Shown here: positions 8,702 to 17,910 of the stretch, piece after piece
Position numbering within the stretch: position 1 is the first letter of the stretch
Layout of the letters: each line of letters opens with the position of its first letter
Source: Paraburkholderia sp. PGU19
GTDB lineage: Bacteria > Pseudomonadota > Gammaproteobacteria > Burkholderiales > Burkholderiaceae
Direction: 5' to 3'
Assembly: GCF_013426915.1 (NCBI RefSeq)
Contig: NZ_AP023180.1
Location: 2,294,001 to 2,358,000 of the forward strand
DNA: 64,000 nucleotides
The notes under the pieces: generated by a model
Databases searched by the model: none
The model's input: only the letters and a program-made list of their open reading frames with translations
What the model was told of the DNA's origin: nothing
Translations under genes and position numbers: made by a program

Positions 8702-9651
8702 GATGGCTTTCCGTAGTTGTCGGCCGAGCGGCTCATCATGTAGATGAAGACGTCTTCGAGGCCGGTTTCGATCGGCTCGATCCGCACGGGCAGGCCGGAC
8801 GTGACCTGTCGGATCGCCTTTTCGAGCGCGGCGTGGTCGTGGCCGCTTGCGTGCAGCGCGGAGCCGAATACGACGGTCTGATCGACGCCAGATGTCTTGC
8901 GCAACTGTTCGGATAGCTGCGTCAGACGCTCGCCGTGAATCGCCCACGTCGCGAGCGCCTGCGAATCGATCACCTGCTGCGCCGTGCCTTGCGCGAGCAG
9001 CTTGCCGTACGCGATATACGCGAGCTTGTGGCAGCGTTCCGCTTCGTCCATATAGTGCGTGCTGACCAGCACTGAAATGCCTTGCGCGGCGAGCCGGTGC
9101 AACTCTTCCCAGAAGTCGCGGCGCGCAGTGGGGTCGACGCCCGCTGTCGGTTCGTCGAGCAGCAGCAGCTTCGGTTCGTGCAGCATGCATGCGGCGAGCG
9201 CGAGGCGCTGCTTCCAGCCGCCCGACAGCGCGCCCGTCATCTGGTCCGCGCGCGTCTGCAAGCCGAGCGTTTCGAGCGCGCGATCCACCTTCTCCTTGCG
9301 GTCGCGCATCTGATAGACGCGCGCGACGAAATCGAGATTCTCGCGGATCGTCATGTCTTCCCAGTACGAGAAGCGCTGCGTCATGTAGCCGACGTTGCGC
9401 TTGATCTGCGCGCTGTCTCGCACGATGTCGTAGCCGAGGCAGGTGCCGCTGCCGGAATCCGGCGTGAGCAGGCCGCACATCAGGCGGATCGACGTCGTCT
9501 TGCCGCTGCCGTTCGGGCCGAGAAAGCCGAAGATCTCGCCATGCGCGACCTGCAACGTCACGTCGTTGACGACGTGCTTGTCGCCGAAGTGCTTGTTGAG
9601 GTTGTGCACGTCGATGGCGAACGAACCTTGCGCCCCGTTCTGCGTGCTCAT
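8698..9651 (-). CDS. ABC exporter ATP-binding protein
   Basis: This 317-residue ATPase drives the exporter. It has Walker A GPNGSGKTT, Q-loop YMTQRFSYWED, signature LSGGWKQRLALA, Walker B LLLLDEPTAG and the H-loop STHYMDEA. The single ATPase domain with a C-terminal tail resembles the YbhF/CcmA-like ATPases that pair with ABC-2 permeases. Its ATG overlaps the adaptor stop by four bases (ATGA), and its stop overlaps the permease GTG, so the three genes are tightly coupled. Confidence 0.93.
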   Translation of the reverse strand: MSTQNGAQGSFAIDVHNLNKHFGDKHVVNDVTLQVAHGEIFGFLGPNGSGKTTSIRLMCGLLTPDSGSGTCLGYDIVRDSAQIKRNVGYMTQRFSYWEDMTIRENLDFVARVYQMRDRKEKVDRALETLGLQTRADQMTGALSGGWKQRLALAACMLHEPKLLLLDEPTAGVDPTARRDFWEELHRLAAQGISVLVSTHYMDEAERCHKLAYIAYGKLLAQGTAQQVIDSQALATWAIHGERLTQLSEQLRKTSGVDQTVVFGSALHASGHDHAALEKAIRQVTSGLPVRIEPIETGLEDVFIYMMSRSADNYGKPS

Positions 9652-10622
9652 CGCAACGTCACCGAAACAGGCTGGCCGGGATGCAGGCGCGGCGCGTCGT
9701 CGACGGAAGGATGCGCTTCGACCATGAAGACGAGCTTCGCGCGGCTCTCGTTGCTATAGATGACGGGCGGCGTGTATTCCGAAGAGTTCGACACGTACGT
9801 GATCTTCGCGTCGATATCCGACGCGCAGCCGTCACAATGAACCGTCAGCGCGCGGCCGAGGGCGAGCGAGCCGACCACGGTCTCGGGCACGAAGAAGCGC
9901 ACCTTCACGTTTTGCGGCGGCAGCATCTGCACGACGGGGTTGCCCGCCTGCACCCATTCGCCGACGCGGTACAGCGTGTCGTAGACGCGGCCCCTGGCGG
10001 GCGCGTTCACGCGCTTCTGGTCGAGCTTCCATTGCGCCTGCGCAACGGCCGCCTGCGCCGCTTCGACCTGTGCGGTCTGCGCGAGCAACTGCTGCGAGCG
10101 GCCCGGCAACCGCGCGACCTGGACTTCATGCGTCAACTCGCGCACCTGCGCGTTGGCGGTGTCGGCGGCGGCGCGCGTATCGTCGAGTTGTCCCTTCGGA
10201 ATGCCGCCCACGCGATACTGCGCTTCGTCGCGCGTCAATTGCAGCGCGGCCTTGCGCGCGTTCGCCACGGCCTGCGCGAGCTGCGCCTTCGTCACGTCGA
10301 TCTCCGGCGGGCGCTTGCCGGTCTGGATATCCGCCAGTTGCGCGCGGGCGGCGGCAAGCTGCTGCTGCGCCTGTTGCAGCGCGGCCGTTTCGTCGACGGA
10401 TTCGAGCGCGAAAACGGGCGCATTCGCGGTGAGCTGATCGCCACGCGCGACGTCGAGTTGCGTCAGCTTGCCCGATTGCGACGAGCCGAGATACACGAAT
10501 TCGCCTTCGACGTAGCCTTGCCACGTATTGTCGGCGCGATGCGAGCACGCGCCGAGCACGCCGCATGCCATGAGCGCGGCGAAAATCCGTACGGCGCGCG
10601 CGGATGAACGTGAATGCTTCAT
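9648..10622 (-). CDS. HlyD-family periplasmic adaptor (membrane fusion lipoprotein)
   Basis: This 324-residue protein bridges the inner-membrane exporter and the outer-membrane factor. It starts at the ATG at 10622 and has a lipobox ending at Cys26 (VLGAC). A biotinyl-lipoyl-like strand (YVEGEFVYLGSSQSGKL), a long coiled-coil hairpin (QQAQQQLAAARAQLADIQ... through AAVAQAQWKLDQ) and a barrel (VNAPARGRVYDTLYRVGEW) follow in order. It overlaps the TetR gene stop by four bases upstream and the ATPase start by four downstream. Confidence 0.92.
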   Translation of the reverse strand: MKHSRSSARAVRIFAALMACGVLGACSHRADNTWQGYVEGEFVYLGSSQSGKLTQLDVARGDQLTANAPVFALESVDETAALQQAQQQLAAARAQLADIQTGKRPPEIDVTKAQLAQAVANARKAALQLTRDEAQYRVGGIPKGQLDDTRAAADTANAQVRELTHEVQVARLPGRSQQLLAQTAQVEAAQAAVAQAQWKLDQKRVNAPARGRVYDTLYRVGEWVQAGNPVVQMLPPQNVKVRFFVPETVVGSLALGRALTVHCDGCASDIDAKITYVSNSSEYTPPVIYSNESRAKLVFMVEAHPSVDDAPRLHPGQPVSVTLR

Positions 10623-11350
10623 GAGCTGGACCTCGTGGATGGGCGGCGTTTCGCGGTCTCCGTTTTTTTCGCGGCTGGCTTGCGCGTGGCGCGCTCCTCC
10701 GGCGGGTTCATGCCGCCGAGCAGCAGGGCCGTGACGTGCCGCTGCAACGTCTCGCGCTCGATTGCCGGAAAGCCGCGGATGCTCTGCCACATCTTCGCGG
10801 CCGCTTGCGGCAGCATTACGAGCGCGAAAAGCGAGTTGAACATCAACAGCGGTTCGAGTTCAGAATTCACCGCGCCTGCCTGCTGCGCTTCCTTGATACG
10901 GGCGCCGAACCGCTTGATGTTGTCGAACGGAATGCGCGTGACCATGCGCTCGCGCAGCATCCCGCCTTCGTTGACGACCTCGCGCAGCCAGAGCGGCGGC
11001 AGCCACGGCATTCGGCCCGTCACGTCGAACAGACGCTTGACGAACTCGGCGACCATCGCGAACGGATCGTCGCTCGAATCCTCCCCGGCGGCGCTCCAGA
11101 CAAAACCGACGGACGGCGCGAGCCGCTCTTCGACGATCGCGTCGAGCAGCGTCTCGCGATTCGTGAAGTAGTAGTGCACGAGCGCGGACGTGACTTCCGC
11201 GGCGGCAGCGATCTGCGCGACGGTGGTGGCCGAGATGCCGCGTTCCGAGAAAAGGCGCGTGGCGGTATCGAGCAGATGCTCGCGCACGTCGAAATTCTCG
11301 ACGACGGGGCGGCGCCCGCGCGGTTTGGCCGGTTGACGTCTGGTGTTCAT
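10619..11350 (-). CDS. TetR-family repressor of the efflux operon
   Basis: This 243-residue regulator has an N-terminal helix-turn-helix (TTVAQIAAAAEVTSALVHYYF, about residues 42-62) and a ligand-binding C-terminal domain. A basic tail (KPAAKKTETAKRRPSTRSSS) follows. It is the first gene of the efflux operon and overlaps the adaptor start by four bases, so it probably represses its own promoter and thereby the whole exporter. A partly symmetric site lies just upstream of its start. The inducing ligand is unknown. Confidence 0.9.
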   Translation of the reverse strand: MNTRRQPAKPRGRRPVVENFDVREHLLDTATRLFSERGISATTVAQIAAAAEVTSALVHYYFTNRETLLDAIVEERLAPSVGFVWSAAGEDSSDDPFAMVAEFVKRLFDVTGRMPWLPPLWLREVVNEGGMLRERMVTRIPFDNIKRFGARIKEAQQAGAVNSELEPLLMFNSLFALVMLPQAAAKMWQSIRGFPAIERETLQRHVTALLLGGMNPPEERATRKPAAKKTETAKRRPSTRSSS

Positions 11351-11360
11351 GGGTTGAAAG

Positions 11361-11385
11361 CTTAATTGACGAGTTAGTTAAATTC
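11361..11385. promoter_or_regulatory. Possible TetR operator/promoter
   Basis: The sequence TTGACGAGTTAGTTAA and its surroundings form an imperfect palindrome (10 of 16 positions symmetric) directly upstream of the tetR start. The position suits autoregulation, but the symmetry is modest and the assignment is inferred. Confidence 0.35.
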
Positions 11386-11720
11386 AAGCGGGTTTACCTC
11401 GAGTGCGGCAACTTGCCTGGCGCTGGAGGTCGCAAGTCATCACCCTGGCGAGCGGGCGGCGCCGCCGCGCGCTTCGTCATGCGCAAGCAAAATTTCGCGC
11501 GCCTGATATCCCCTTTTATGTCGCGAGCAATATTGGAAATTGAATAACAAATAAACTGGAAAAAAGACGTGAAGAACGATATGGAATGCAGAATATTCCG
11601 CAGAATAAATGTGCCGATAATGACTTAGAATAATCGACGTATAAAGGCGTGTAGCCGATAAACACGCTATGTGATCGGCGTAACAGCAGGTGAGTCAAAA
11701 GAAAATCAGGAGAACGGCAG
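11386..11720. other. AT-rich intergenic stretch, no gene seen
   Basis: Between tetR and the receiver gene lie about 335 bases. From roughly 11510 they become strikingly AT-rich compared with everything around. I see no convincing gene. A GCCGAT-N14-ATCGGC inverted repeat lies at 11652-11677, and an AGGAGA ribosome site at 11708-11713 serves the next gene. The base composition suggests foreign DNA or a long regulatory region. Confidence 0.6.
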
Positions 11721-12134
11721 TTGGCTTCTATATTGATAGTGGACGATCACCCGGCGTTCCGGCTGGTTATCAAGACTCATCTGTTGCAATTGCTCGGCAC
11801 GCAGGAAGTATTTGAAGCAGACAACGGCCAGTCCGCAATGGAAATGGCGCGGCAATTCGCGCCCGACCTTACCATTCTCGATCTGGATATTCCGCGCATA
11901 AATGGCCTCGATGTGCTCGCACGCATGAAAACCGCGCATCCGTCCATGCGCATACTGATCCTGTCGAGCCACGACGCGTCCACCTTCGTGTCACGCGCCA
12001 TGCGCGCAGGTGCGCAAGGCTTCGTCAGCAAGTCGCAGGACGTGAAGGAGATCATGCGCAGCGTCGAGGCCGTCATGTCAGGCTACAGCGTGTTTCCGAT
12101 CGCGATGAAGTTCATGCAGGAGGGCTTGCTGTGA
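11721..12134 (+). CDS. Stand-alone response-regulator receiver domain
   Basis: This 137-residue protein is a single CheY-like receiver: acidic pocket VDDH (Asp8, Asp9), phosphoacceptor Asp54 in TILDLDIP, switch residues in ILSSHD, and Lys in FVSKSQ. The sequence resembles the receiver of NarL/LuxR-type regulators (MRAGAQGFVSK), yet no DNA-binding domain follows. The start is TTG with AGGAGA seven bases upstream. The stop overlaps the DUF192 start in GTGA, so the short length looks genuine rather than a frameshift. It may work by protein contact; its kinase is not in the window. Confidence 0.85.
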   Translation: MASILIVDDHPAFRLVIKTHLLQLLGTQEVFEADNGQSAMEMARQFAPDLTILDLDIPRINGLDVLARMKTAHPSMRILILSSHDASTFVSRAMRAGAQGFVSKSQDVKEIMRSVEAVMSGYSVFPIAMKFMQEGLL

Positions 12135-12481
12135 AGCACGCGCGTCTGGTTCATCGTGGTGAACTGGGTTATATCGTGGTTGAAGTTGCGGACAGGGCAG
12201 TCGAGCGGATGCGCGGGTTGCTTGGACGCTCTCGACTCGATGCGGATCGCGCGCTATGGCTCGAACCGTGCAATGCAGTGCATACGTTGGGCATGCGCTT
12301 TCCGATCGACGTGGTGTTTATCGACAGGCGTGGTTGCGTGCTGTCGATTCATCGAAATGTAGGCCGCGCTCGCGTGCTCGTCTGCTGGCGTGCGCGAGCG
12401 ACGCTGGAGATGTGCGCGCATGCGACGCAGGCGTTGCGGATCGAAGTTGGCGACAGGCTCGAATGGAGGGCGTCGACGTGA
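12131..12481 (+). CDS. DUF192 family protein
   Basis: This 116-residue protein carries the DUF192 core motif (ERMRGLLGRS...ALWLEPCNAVHTLGMRFPIDVVFID). The family has no agreed function; members are often exported, but no signal peptide is visible here. It starts at a GTG overlapping the receiver stop, and its own stop overlaps the next GTG, so it is embedded in a coupled operon with a TadE-like pilus protein. From memory, DUF192 genes near Tad/Flp pilus clusters are common in Burkholderia. Confidence 0.8.
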   Translation: MKHARLVHRGELGYIVVEVADRAVERMRGLLGRSRLDADRALWLEPCNAVHTLGMRFPIDVVFIDRRGCVLSIHRNVGRARVLVCWRARATLEMCAHATQALRIEVGDRLEWRAST

Positions 12482-13260
12482 AGTGGCGAAGCATGCGCAG
12501 ACGCCGGATGACGGGGCAGGGGATGACGGAGTTTCTCGTCGTCGCGCCGCTGTTGCTGTTCTTCGGCTTTGTGACCGTGCAGTTCGTGCTGCTGTATCAG
12601 GCGAAATCGACGCTCGATGTCGCCGTGCTCGAAGCCGCGCGCGAAGGGGCCGTCAATCATGGTTCGATGGACGCGATGCAAGCGGGGCTCGCGCGTGGAC
12701 TCGCGCCGTTGTATGCGCGGACTGCGGACGCGACGGGCGTGCATTCGGCGCTGCTCGCTGCGCGGCGTGCAGTGGGCGAGACGGCATCGATCGAGATCGT
12801 CAGCCCGACGGCAGCGATGATGGGCGACTTCGCGCGTCCACGCTTCTATGCGGCTGACGGCACCACGCACGATGAAATTCCCAATGACATGCTGATGTAT
12901 CGCGATATCGCGCACGGCGCGGAATCGGATGTGAATGTGCAGGACGCGAATCTGCTGAAGCTGCGCGTGCACTATTGCTTCGATCTGATCGTGCCCGTTG
13001 CAAACAAGGCGTTGTACTACGCCACGAATGTGATCGGCGATATCGCAGCGAACGGTGTGTTTTCGCGTGAACCTGCAGATGCGAACGTCGATGCGTTTGG
13101 CTCTCCGAAGCGCCCCGACAGTTTGTGCAGGACGACGCTTGTCGACGGATTGCAAAGCCAGCGTTGGCTCGTTGCGCTGGAATCCGAGGCGATCGTGCGG
13201 ATGCAGTCGCCGTTTCGCATGGATGCGGCGAACGATGTGCATGCGGCGGCGGGGCGTTGA
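12478..13260 (+). CDS. TadE/TadG-like pilus assembly protein
   Basis: This 260-residue protein has one N-terminal membrane segment (TEFLVVAPLLLFFGFVTVQF). It is preceded by basic residues and a GQGMTEF sequence that resembles the prepilin cleavage site of TadE-type pseudopilins. The rest is a periplasmic domain with several cysteines (HYCFDL, SLCRTT). The GTG at 12478 overlaps the DUF192 stop; ATG at 12493 is an alternative. No Flp pilin or Tad secretion ATPase is nearby, so the cluster looks like an isolated satellite of a Tad system elsewhere. Confidence 0.75.
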   Translation: MKWRSMRRRRMTGQGMTEFLVVAPLLLFFGFVTVQFVLLYQAKSTLDVAVLEAAREGAVNHGSMDAMQAGLARGLAPLYARTADATGVHSALLAARRAVGETASIEIVSPTAAMMGDFARPRFYAADGTTHDEIPNDMLMYRDIAHGAESDVNVQDANLLKLRVHYCFDLIVPVANKALYYATNVIGDIAANGVFSREPADANVDAFGSPKRPDSLCRTTLVDGLQSQRWLVALESEAIVRMQSPFRMDAANDVHAAAGR

Positions 13261-13725
13261 TGCGCCGAATGCTTTTGCTCGGGGTGATGGCGTGTGTCGT
13301 GAGCGATGCGTGCGGGGCCGGGCGAGTGGAGATGATGATCGGCGGGTTGAAGGACGTCGATGCCGATGCGGGTGCCGGTGTCGTTTTGGATCAGCCGTTG
13401 ATCGTCGAGTTCGGTGCACCGTTTGAGGCTCGGCGCGCACGTTCGAAAGTTCTTGCGTGGACGGCGCTGGTTGATGACGTTGCGAAGCACAGTGGTGTCG
13501 ATAAAGCGCTGCTGATGGCCGTCATCGATGTCGAATCAGGCGGTGATCCGTTTGCCGTGTCGCCGAAGGGCGCAAAAGGGTTGATGCAGTTGATGCCGCA
13601 AACAGGCGCACGGCAAGGCGCGGATGATCTGTTTGATCCTTACCAGAATGTGGCAGCGGGCACGCGCTTGCTCGATACGCTGCTTGCGACGTTTGGAGAT
13701 GTGCCGCGGGCGCTCGCGGCGTATA
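13260..13725 (+). pseudogene. Lytic transglycosylase, 5' part (disrupted by IS630)
   Basis: This is the first 155 codons of a soluble lytic transglycosylase-like gene that would cleave peptidoglycan. It has an N-terminal signal-like segment (MLLLGVMACVVSDACG), catalytic Glu in VIDVESGGDP, then GAKGLMQLMPQTGA and RALAAYN. The insertion falls exactly inside the conserved AYN-A-G motif. Reading into the element adds only a short foreign tail (SISNSIVK) before a stop. The ATG overlaps the TadE-like stop by one base. The 3' part lies at 14855-14963. Confidence 0.85.
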
Positions 13726-14852
13726 ATTCCATTTCTAATTCAATAGTGAAATAATAAGCGCACCTTTCTTGTGTTGAGGGATGTGCGATGGTTCGTCAAG
13801 CGAGTGGTGGTGAAGTTCTCGAAAGGGCGAAGCGGCTCGTGGTCGAGGCCAGGACGGTAGATGAATTGCGGCAGGCACAAGCAGTACTGTTACCGCTGGA
13901 ATTCGGGCTGACGCTCGCGCAGACCGCGCAAGCGATTGGCGTGTCGGTCGGCTGGGCCTGTCAGTTGCGCCGGCGCTTCATCCTGGCGGGCGGGCTGCCT
14001 GAGGTCGACCGCCCCACGCCAGGTGGTCGCCGCCGGGAGAATATGACGCGAGAAGAAGAGGCGGCCTTTCTTGCGCCCTTCTTCGAGAAGGCCAGTGCGG
14101 GCGGCATCCTGGTGGTGGGCGAGATCAAGCAGGCGCTGGACGAACGACTTGGGCGCAAGGTTGCCCTGGCTTCCGCCTACAACCTGCTACACCGTCATGG
14201 CTGGCGCAAGCTGGCACCCGACAAGCGACACCCCCAGGCCGATGTGGCCGCCCAGGACGCCTGGAAAAAAAACTCCCCGACGTCATCCTCGAAATCGAGC
14301 GCGCGTGGCCGGGCCAAGGGCGATCCGCCTGATGTTTCAGGACGAAGCGCGCTTCGGTCGCATCTCCGACACGCGGCGTTGCTGGTGCCCCAAACCCACT
14401 CGCCCGCTGTGTCAGGCGATGGTGACGCAGGAGTACACGTACGCTTATGCCGCCGTCTCCGTGACTGATGGCGCACTCGACTCGCTGATCCTGCCGCACG
14501 TCAATGGCGCCTGCATGCAGCTGTTTCTCGATGAGGTCTGCGCGCGTCATCCCGACGACCGAATCGTGATGGTCCTCGATGGCGCCGGGTGGCATCAGAG
14601 TGCTTCGCTCAGGCTGGCCCACAATCTGCGCCTGCTCACGCTCCCGCCGTACTCGCCTGAGCTCAATCCAGTTGAACATCTCTGGGACGATCTGCGGGAA
14701 AAGTCCTTTCACAACCGTGTCTTCGACAGCATCGACGCGCTCGAACACCATCTGTGTGACTCGCTTCGCGACCTTGAGCTGGACCATCAACGGGTTCGCT
14801 CCATCGTCGCGTGGCCTTGGATCATTAATTCACTGTTGAATTAGAAATAGAA
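13726..14852. mobile_element. IS630-family insertion sequence
   Basis: This element of about 1127 bases interrupts the transglycosylase gene. Its ends match as near-perfect inverted repeats of about 30 bases; the left end contains ATTTCTAATTCAATAGTGAA and the right end ATTTCTAATTCAACAGTGAA in complement. The flanks show the TA duplication expected of IS630 (13724-13725 and 14853-14854). One extra A at the left tip makes the exact edge uncertain by a base or two. Its transposase is frameshifted. Confidence 0.88.
13788..14844 (+). pseudogene. IS630-family transposase, frameshifted
   Basis: The N-terminal part (about residues 1-160 from ATG 13788) holds helix-turn-helix segments (LAQTAQAIGVSVGWACQLRRR). 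The C-terminal part, in another frame, holds the DDE catalytic region: Asp in RLMFQDEARFG, Asp in VMVLDGAGWH and Glu in NPVEHLW. Two shifts are needed to join them. The first is at a run of eight A (14265-14272), where a -1 slip gives the expected LPDVILEIERAWPG; this could be programmed. The second, near 14311-14323, looks like a one-base deletion that kills the gene. Confidence 0.85.
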
Positions 14853-14854
14853 TA

Positions 14855-14963
14855 ACGCAGGCGAAGGGGCGGTGCGCAAATATGGCGGTACGGTTCCGCC
14901 GTATGCGGAGACGCAGCAGTATGTGCGGCGGGTGATGGAGCGGGCGGCGGCTTATCGGCGGTA
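14855..14963 (+). pseudogene. Lytic transglycosylase, 3' part
   Basis: These bases encode the missing C-terminus, [20 protein letters not shown] followed by [11 protein letters not shown], ending at TAG 14961. This is the usual end of the transglycosylase catalytic domain. Joined to 13260-13725 it restores a protein of about 190 residues. There is no start codon of its own with a ribosome site. Confidence 0.82.
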
Positions 14964-15064
14964 GCGGGTAATCTGTATGCCGCTCGACGGAGTCTGCCAA
15001 ATCATCGACAGCTGAAGTCTTCGAAATCGCCGTTGCAGCGGAACTAAAGCCCGTGCGAACGCCG

Positions 15065-15096
15065 AAAAAAAAGCCCGGATAAACCGGGCCTCTAAA
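15065..15096 (-). terminator. Intrinsic terminator of the prp-acnA operon
   Basis: On the minus strand a GCCCGG-TTTAT-CCGGGC stem (15073-15089) is followed by a run of eight T (15065-15072). It lies about 50 bases past the acnA stop. Confidence 0.88.
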
Positions 15097-15142
15097 AGTC
15101 ACTGCGTCCTCAACGAGAACGCAGCACCTGCAAAGCGATAAC

Positions 15143-17860
15143 TTACGCCGCGAGCAGCGAGCGCAGCACGAACGGCAGAATACCACCGTGCTTGTAGTAG
15201 TCGACTTCGATCGGCGTATCGATACGCAGCAGAACCTGCACGCGCTGATCCGAACCGTCCTTGCGATGGATCACCAGCGTGACTTCCTGTTGCGGCTTGA
15301 AGTCGTCGCCGAGACCTTCGATATCGTACGTTTCTTCGCCCGTGATGTTCAGCGACTGGACGCTGTCCGTGCCCTTGAACTGCAGCGGCAGAACGCCCAT
15401 GCCGACCAGGTTCGAACGGTGGATACGCTCGAAGCTGCGTGCGACCACAGCCTTCACGCCCAGCAGCTGCGTGCCCTTCGCTGCCCAGTCACGCGACGAG
15501 CCCGTGCCGTACTCTTCGCCCGCGAAGATGACCGTCTGCGTGCCGGCGTCGATGTACTTCATCGCTGCGTCGTAGATCGACTGCTGTTCGCCGCTCGGCT
15601 GGTGAATCGTCAGGCCGCCTTCGACGCGCGTGCCGTCTGCCTTCGCCGGGATCATCAGGTTCTTGATGCGGACGTTCGCGAACGTGCCACGCATCATCAC
15701 GTCGTGGTTGCCGCGGCGCGAGCCGTAGCTGTTGAAGTCAGCCTTCTGCACGCCGTTCGCCTTCAGCCACTTGCCTGCGGGCGAATCTTCCTTGATCGAG
15801 CCTGCCGGCGAGATGTGGTCGGTCGTGACCGAGTCACCAAAGATGCCCAGTGCGCGCGCACCCTTGACAGCAGCGATGCTCGCAGCCGGTTCCATCGAGA
15901 ATTCCTTGCCGAAGAACGGCGGCTCCGCGATGTAGGTCGACTTCGGCCAGTCGTAGACCTGGCCCTCTTCGCCCTCGATCTTGCTCCACAGGTCGCCCTT
16001 CTTCGTGAGCTGCGCGTAGTTCGTGCGGAACGCGTCGGCGTCCAGCGCGAACTTCAGCAGTGCGTTGACTTCTTCGCTCGACGGCCAGATGTCGCCGAGG
16101 TAGATGTCCTTGCCGCCCGTGCCCTTGCCGACGGGTTCCGTCATCAGGTCGCGCGTGATGTTGCCCGCGATCGCGTAAGCGACGACCAGCGGCGGCGACG
16201 CCAGGAAGTTCGCGCGGATGTTCGGGTGGATACGCGCTTCGAAGTTACGGTTGCCCGACAGCACGGCTGCCGCGACGATGTCGTTCTTCGTGATCGCTTC
16301 GTTCAGTTCCGGCGTCAGGTCCCCCGCGTTGCCGATACACGTCGTGCAGCCGTAGGCCGCCAGCGTGAAGCCGAGCTTGTCGAGGTATTGCAGCAGGTTC
16401 GTCTTCGTCAGGTACTCGGTGACGATGCGCGATCCCGGCGCCAGCGACGTCTTGATGTGCGGCGCCACCTCCAGACCGGCTTCGACCGCCTTCTTCGCCA
16501 GCAGGCCCGCTGCCAGCAGCACGCTCGGGTTCGACGTGTTCGTGCACGACGTGATCGCGGCGATCAGGATGTCGCCGTTCTTCACGTTGACGCCGTTGGT
16601 CGTCGTGTATTGCGCGTCGAGGTCGGCTGCCTTCTTCGCGAAGCCGTTTTCATTGACGGGCTTCGAGAACAGGTCCGTGAAGGTCGACTTGACGTGGGTG
16701 ATCTCAATGCGGTCTTGCGGACGCTTCGGGCCAGCCAGCGACGGCGCAACCGTGCCCAGATCCAGCGTGACGACCTTCGTGTAGTCGATGTCGCCGGCGT
16801 CCGGAATGCCGAACAGATCCTGCGCCTTGAAGTAGTTTTCGAACGCGGAGATTTCGGCGTCCGTGCGGCCCGTGCCCTTGAAGTAGTCGATCGTCTTTTC
16901 GTCGACCGGGAAGAAGCCCATCGTCGCGCCGTATTCTGGCGCCATGTTGCCGATCGTCGCGCGGTCCGGCAGCGACAGCGAGCGCGTGCCTTCGCCGAAG
17001 AACTCGACGAACTTGCCGACAACCTTCTCTTTACGCAGCAGTTCGGTGATGGTCAGGACCAGATCGGTCGCCGTCACGCCTTCGCGCAGCTTGCCCTTCA
17101 GGTGCACGCCGACCACGTCCGGCGTCAGGAAGTACACCGGCTGGCCGAGCATGCCCGCTTCCGCTTCGATGCCGCCCACGCCCCAGCCGACCACGCCGAT
17201 GCCGTTGATCATCGTCGTGTGGCTGTCCGTGCCGACCAGCGTGTCCGGGTAGTACACGGATTCGCCGTTCTCAGCCTTCTTGTGCACGCCGCGTGCGAGG
17301 TATTCGAGGTTCACCTGGTGAACGATGCCGACGCCCGGCGGCACGACCTTGAACGTGTCGAACGCCTGCATGCCCCACTTCATGAACTGGTAGCGCTCGT
17401 TATTGCGCTGGAATTCCAGCTTCATGTTCAGATCCAGCGCGTTCTTCTCGCGGAAGTGGTCGATCTGCACCGAGTGATCGACGACGAGATCGACGGGGAC
17501 CAGCGGTTCGATCGACTTCGGGTTCTTGCCCGCGCGCTGCGCGACGCCGCGCATGGCGGCGATGTCGGCGAGCAGCGGCACGCCCGTGAAGTCCTGCAGC
17601 ACGACACGTGCGACGACGAACGGAATTTCATCGACACGCGAAGCGGTCGGCTTCCAGTTCGCGAGCTGCTCGATGTGTTCTTCCGAGATCTTCTTGCCGT
17701 CGTAGTTACGCAGCACCGATTCCAGCACGAGGCGGATCGACACGGGCAGCCGGTCGATCTTGACGTTCAGCGCCTTACCAAGCTGCGGCAGCGAATAGAA
17801 CTTGCCTTTGCCGGAACCGCTGTCGAATTCCTTGAGTGTTTTGTGGAGATTGTGGGCCAT
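15143..17860 (-). CDS. acnA: Aconitate hydratase AcnA
   Basis: This 905-residue aconitase converts citrate to isocitrate and can hydrate 2-methylaconitate in the methylcitrate cycle. The length and N-terminus ([20 protein letters not shown]) fit the AcnA/IRP type. The iron-sulfur ligands appear as Cys in [10 protein letters not shown] and the pair in [11 protein letters not shown]. Other active-site blocks include [14 protein letters not shown] and [15 protein letters not shown]. It is the last gene of the prp cluster, about 50 bases after prpD, where other species have acnD. It ends at a clear terminator. Confidence 0.96.
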   Translation of the reverse strand: MAHNLHKTLKEFDSGSGKGKFYSLPQLGKALNVKIDRLPVSIRLVLESVLRNYDGKKISEEHIEQLANWKPTASRVDEIPFVVARVVLQDFTGVPLLADIAAMRGVAQRAGKNPKSIEPLVPVDLVVDHSVQIDHFREKNALDLNMKLEFQRNNERYQFMKWGMQAFDTFKVVPPGVGIVHQVNLEYLARGVHKKAENGESVYYPDTLVGTDSHTTMINGIGVVGWGVGGIEAEAGMLGQPVYFLTPDVVGVHLKGKLREGVTATDLVLTITELLRKEKVVGKFVEFFGEGTRSLSLPDRATIGNMAPEYGATMGFFPVDEKTIDYFKGTGRTDAEISAFENYFKAQDLFGIPDAGDIDYTKVVTLDLGTVAPSLAGPKRPQDRIEITHVKSTFTDLFSKPVNENGFAKKAADLDAQYTTTNGVNVKNGDILIAAITSCTNTSNPSVLLAAGLLAKKAVEAGLEVAPHIKTSLAPGSRIVTEYLTKTNLLQYLDKLGFTLAAYGCTTCIGNAGDLTPELNEAITKNDIVAAAVLSGNRNFEARIHPNIRANFLASPPLVVAYAIAGNITRDLMTEPVGKGTGGKDIYLGDIWPSSEEVNALLKFALDADAFRTNYAQLTKKGDLWSKIEGEEGQVYDWPKSTYIAEPPFFGKEFSMEPAASIAAVKGARALGIFGDSVTTDHISPAGSIKEDSPAGKWLKANGVQKADFNSYGSRRGNHDVMMRGTFANVRIKNLMIPAKADGTRVEGGLTIHQPSGEQQSIYDAAMKYIDAGTQTVIFAGEEYGTGSSRDWAAKGTQLLGVKAVVARSFERIHRSNLVGMGVLPLQFKGTDSVQSLNITGEETYDIEGLGDDFKPQQEVTLVIHRKDGSDQRVQVLLRIDTPIEVDYYKHGGILPFVLRSLLAA

Positions 17861-17910
17861 GGTAATTTTCCTGGGGTTTTCGAGGAAATGACGTTGCTAC
17901 GTTTCTGAAC

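Noticed and set aside
11516..11698. A 60-codon minus-strand frame in the AT-rich spacer
   Set aside because: It has no ribosome site and no recognisable sequence; low GC simply gives different stop statistics.
12131..12134. Frameshift between the receiver gene and a lost DNA-binding domain
   Set aside because: The next frame encodes a clean DUF192 protein with a coupled GTGA start, so the receiver ends where it should.
15188..17908. A 906-codon open frame on the strand opposite acnA, and a 935-codon one opposite sdhA (26182-28989)
   Set aside because: Their translations are Arg/Val/Asp/His-rich without any family motif. They mirror the third-position GC bias of the real genes.
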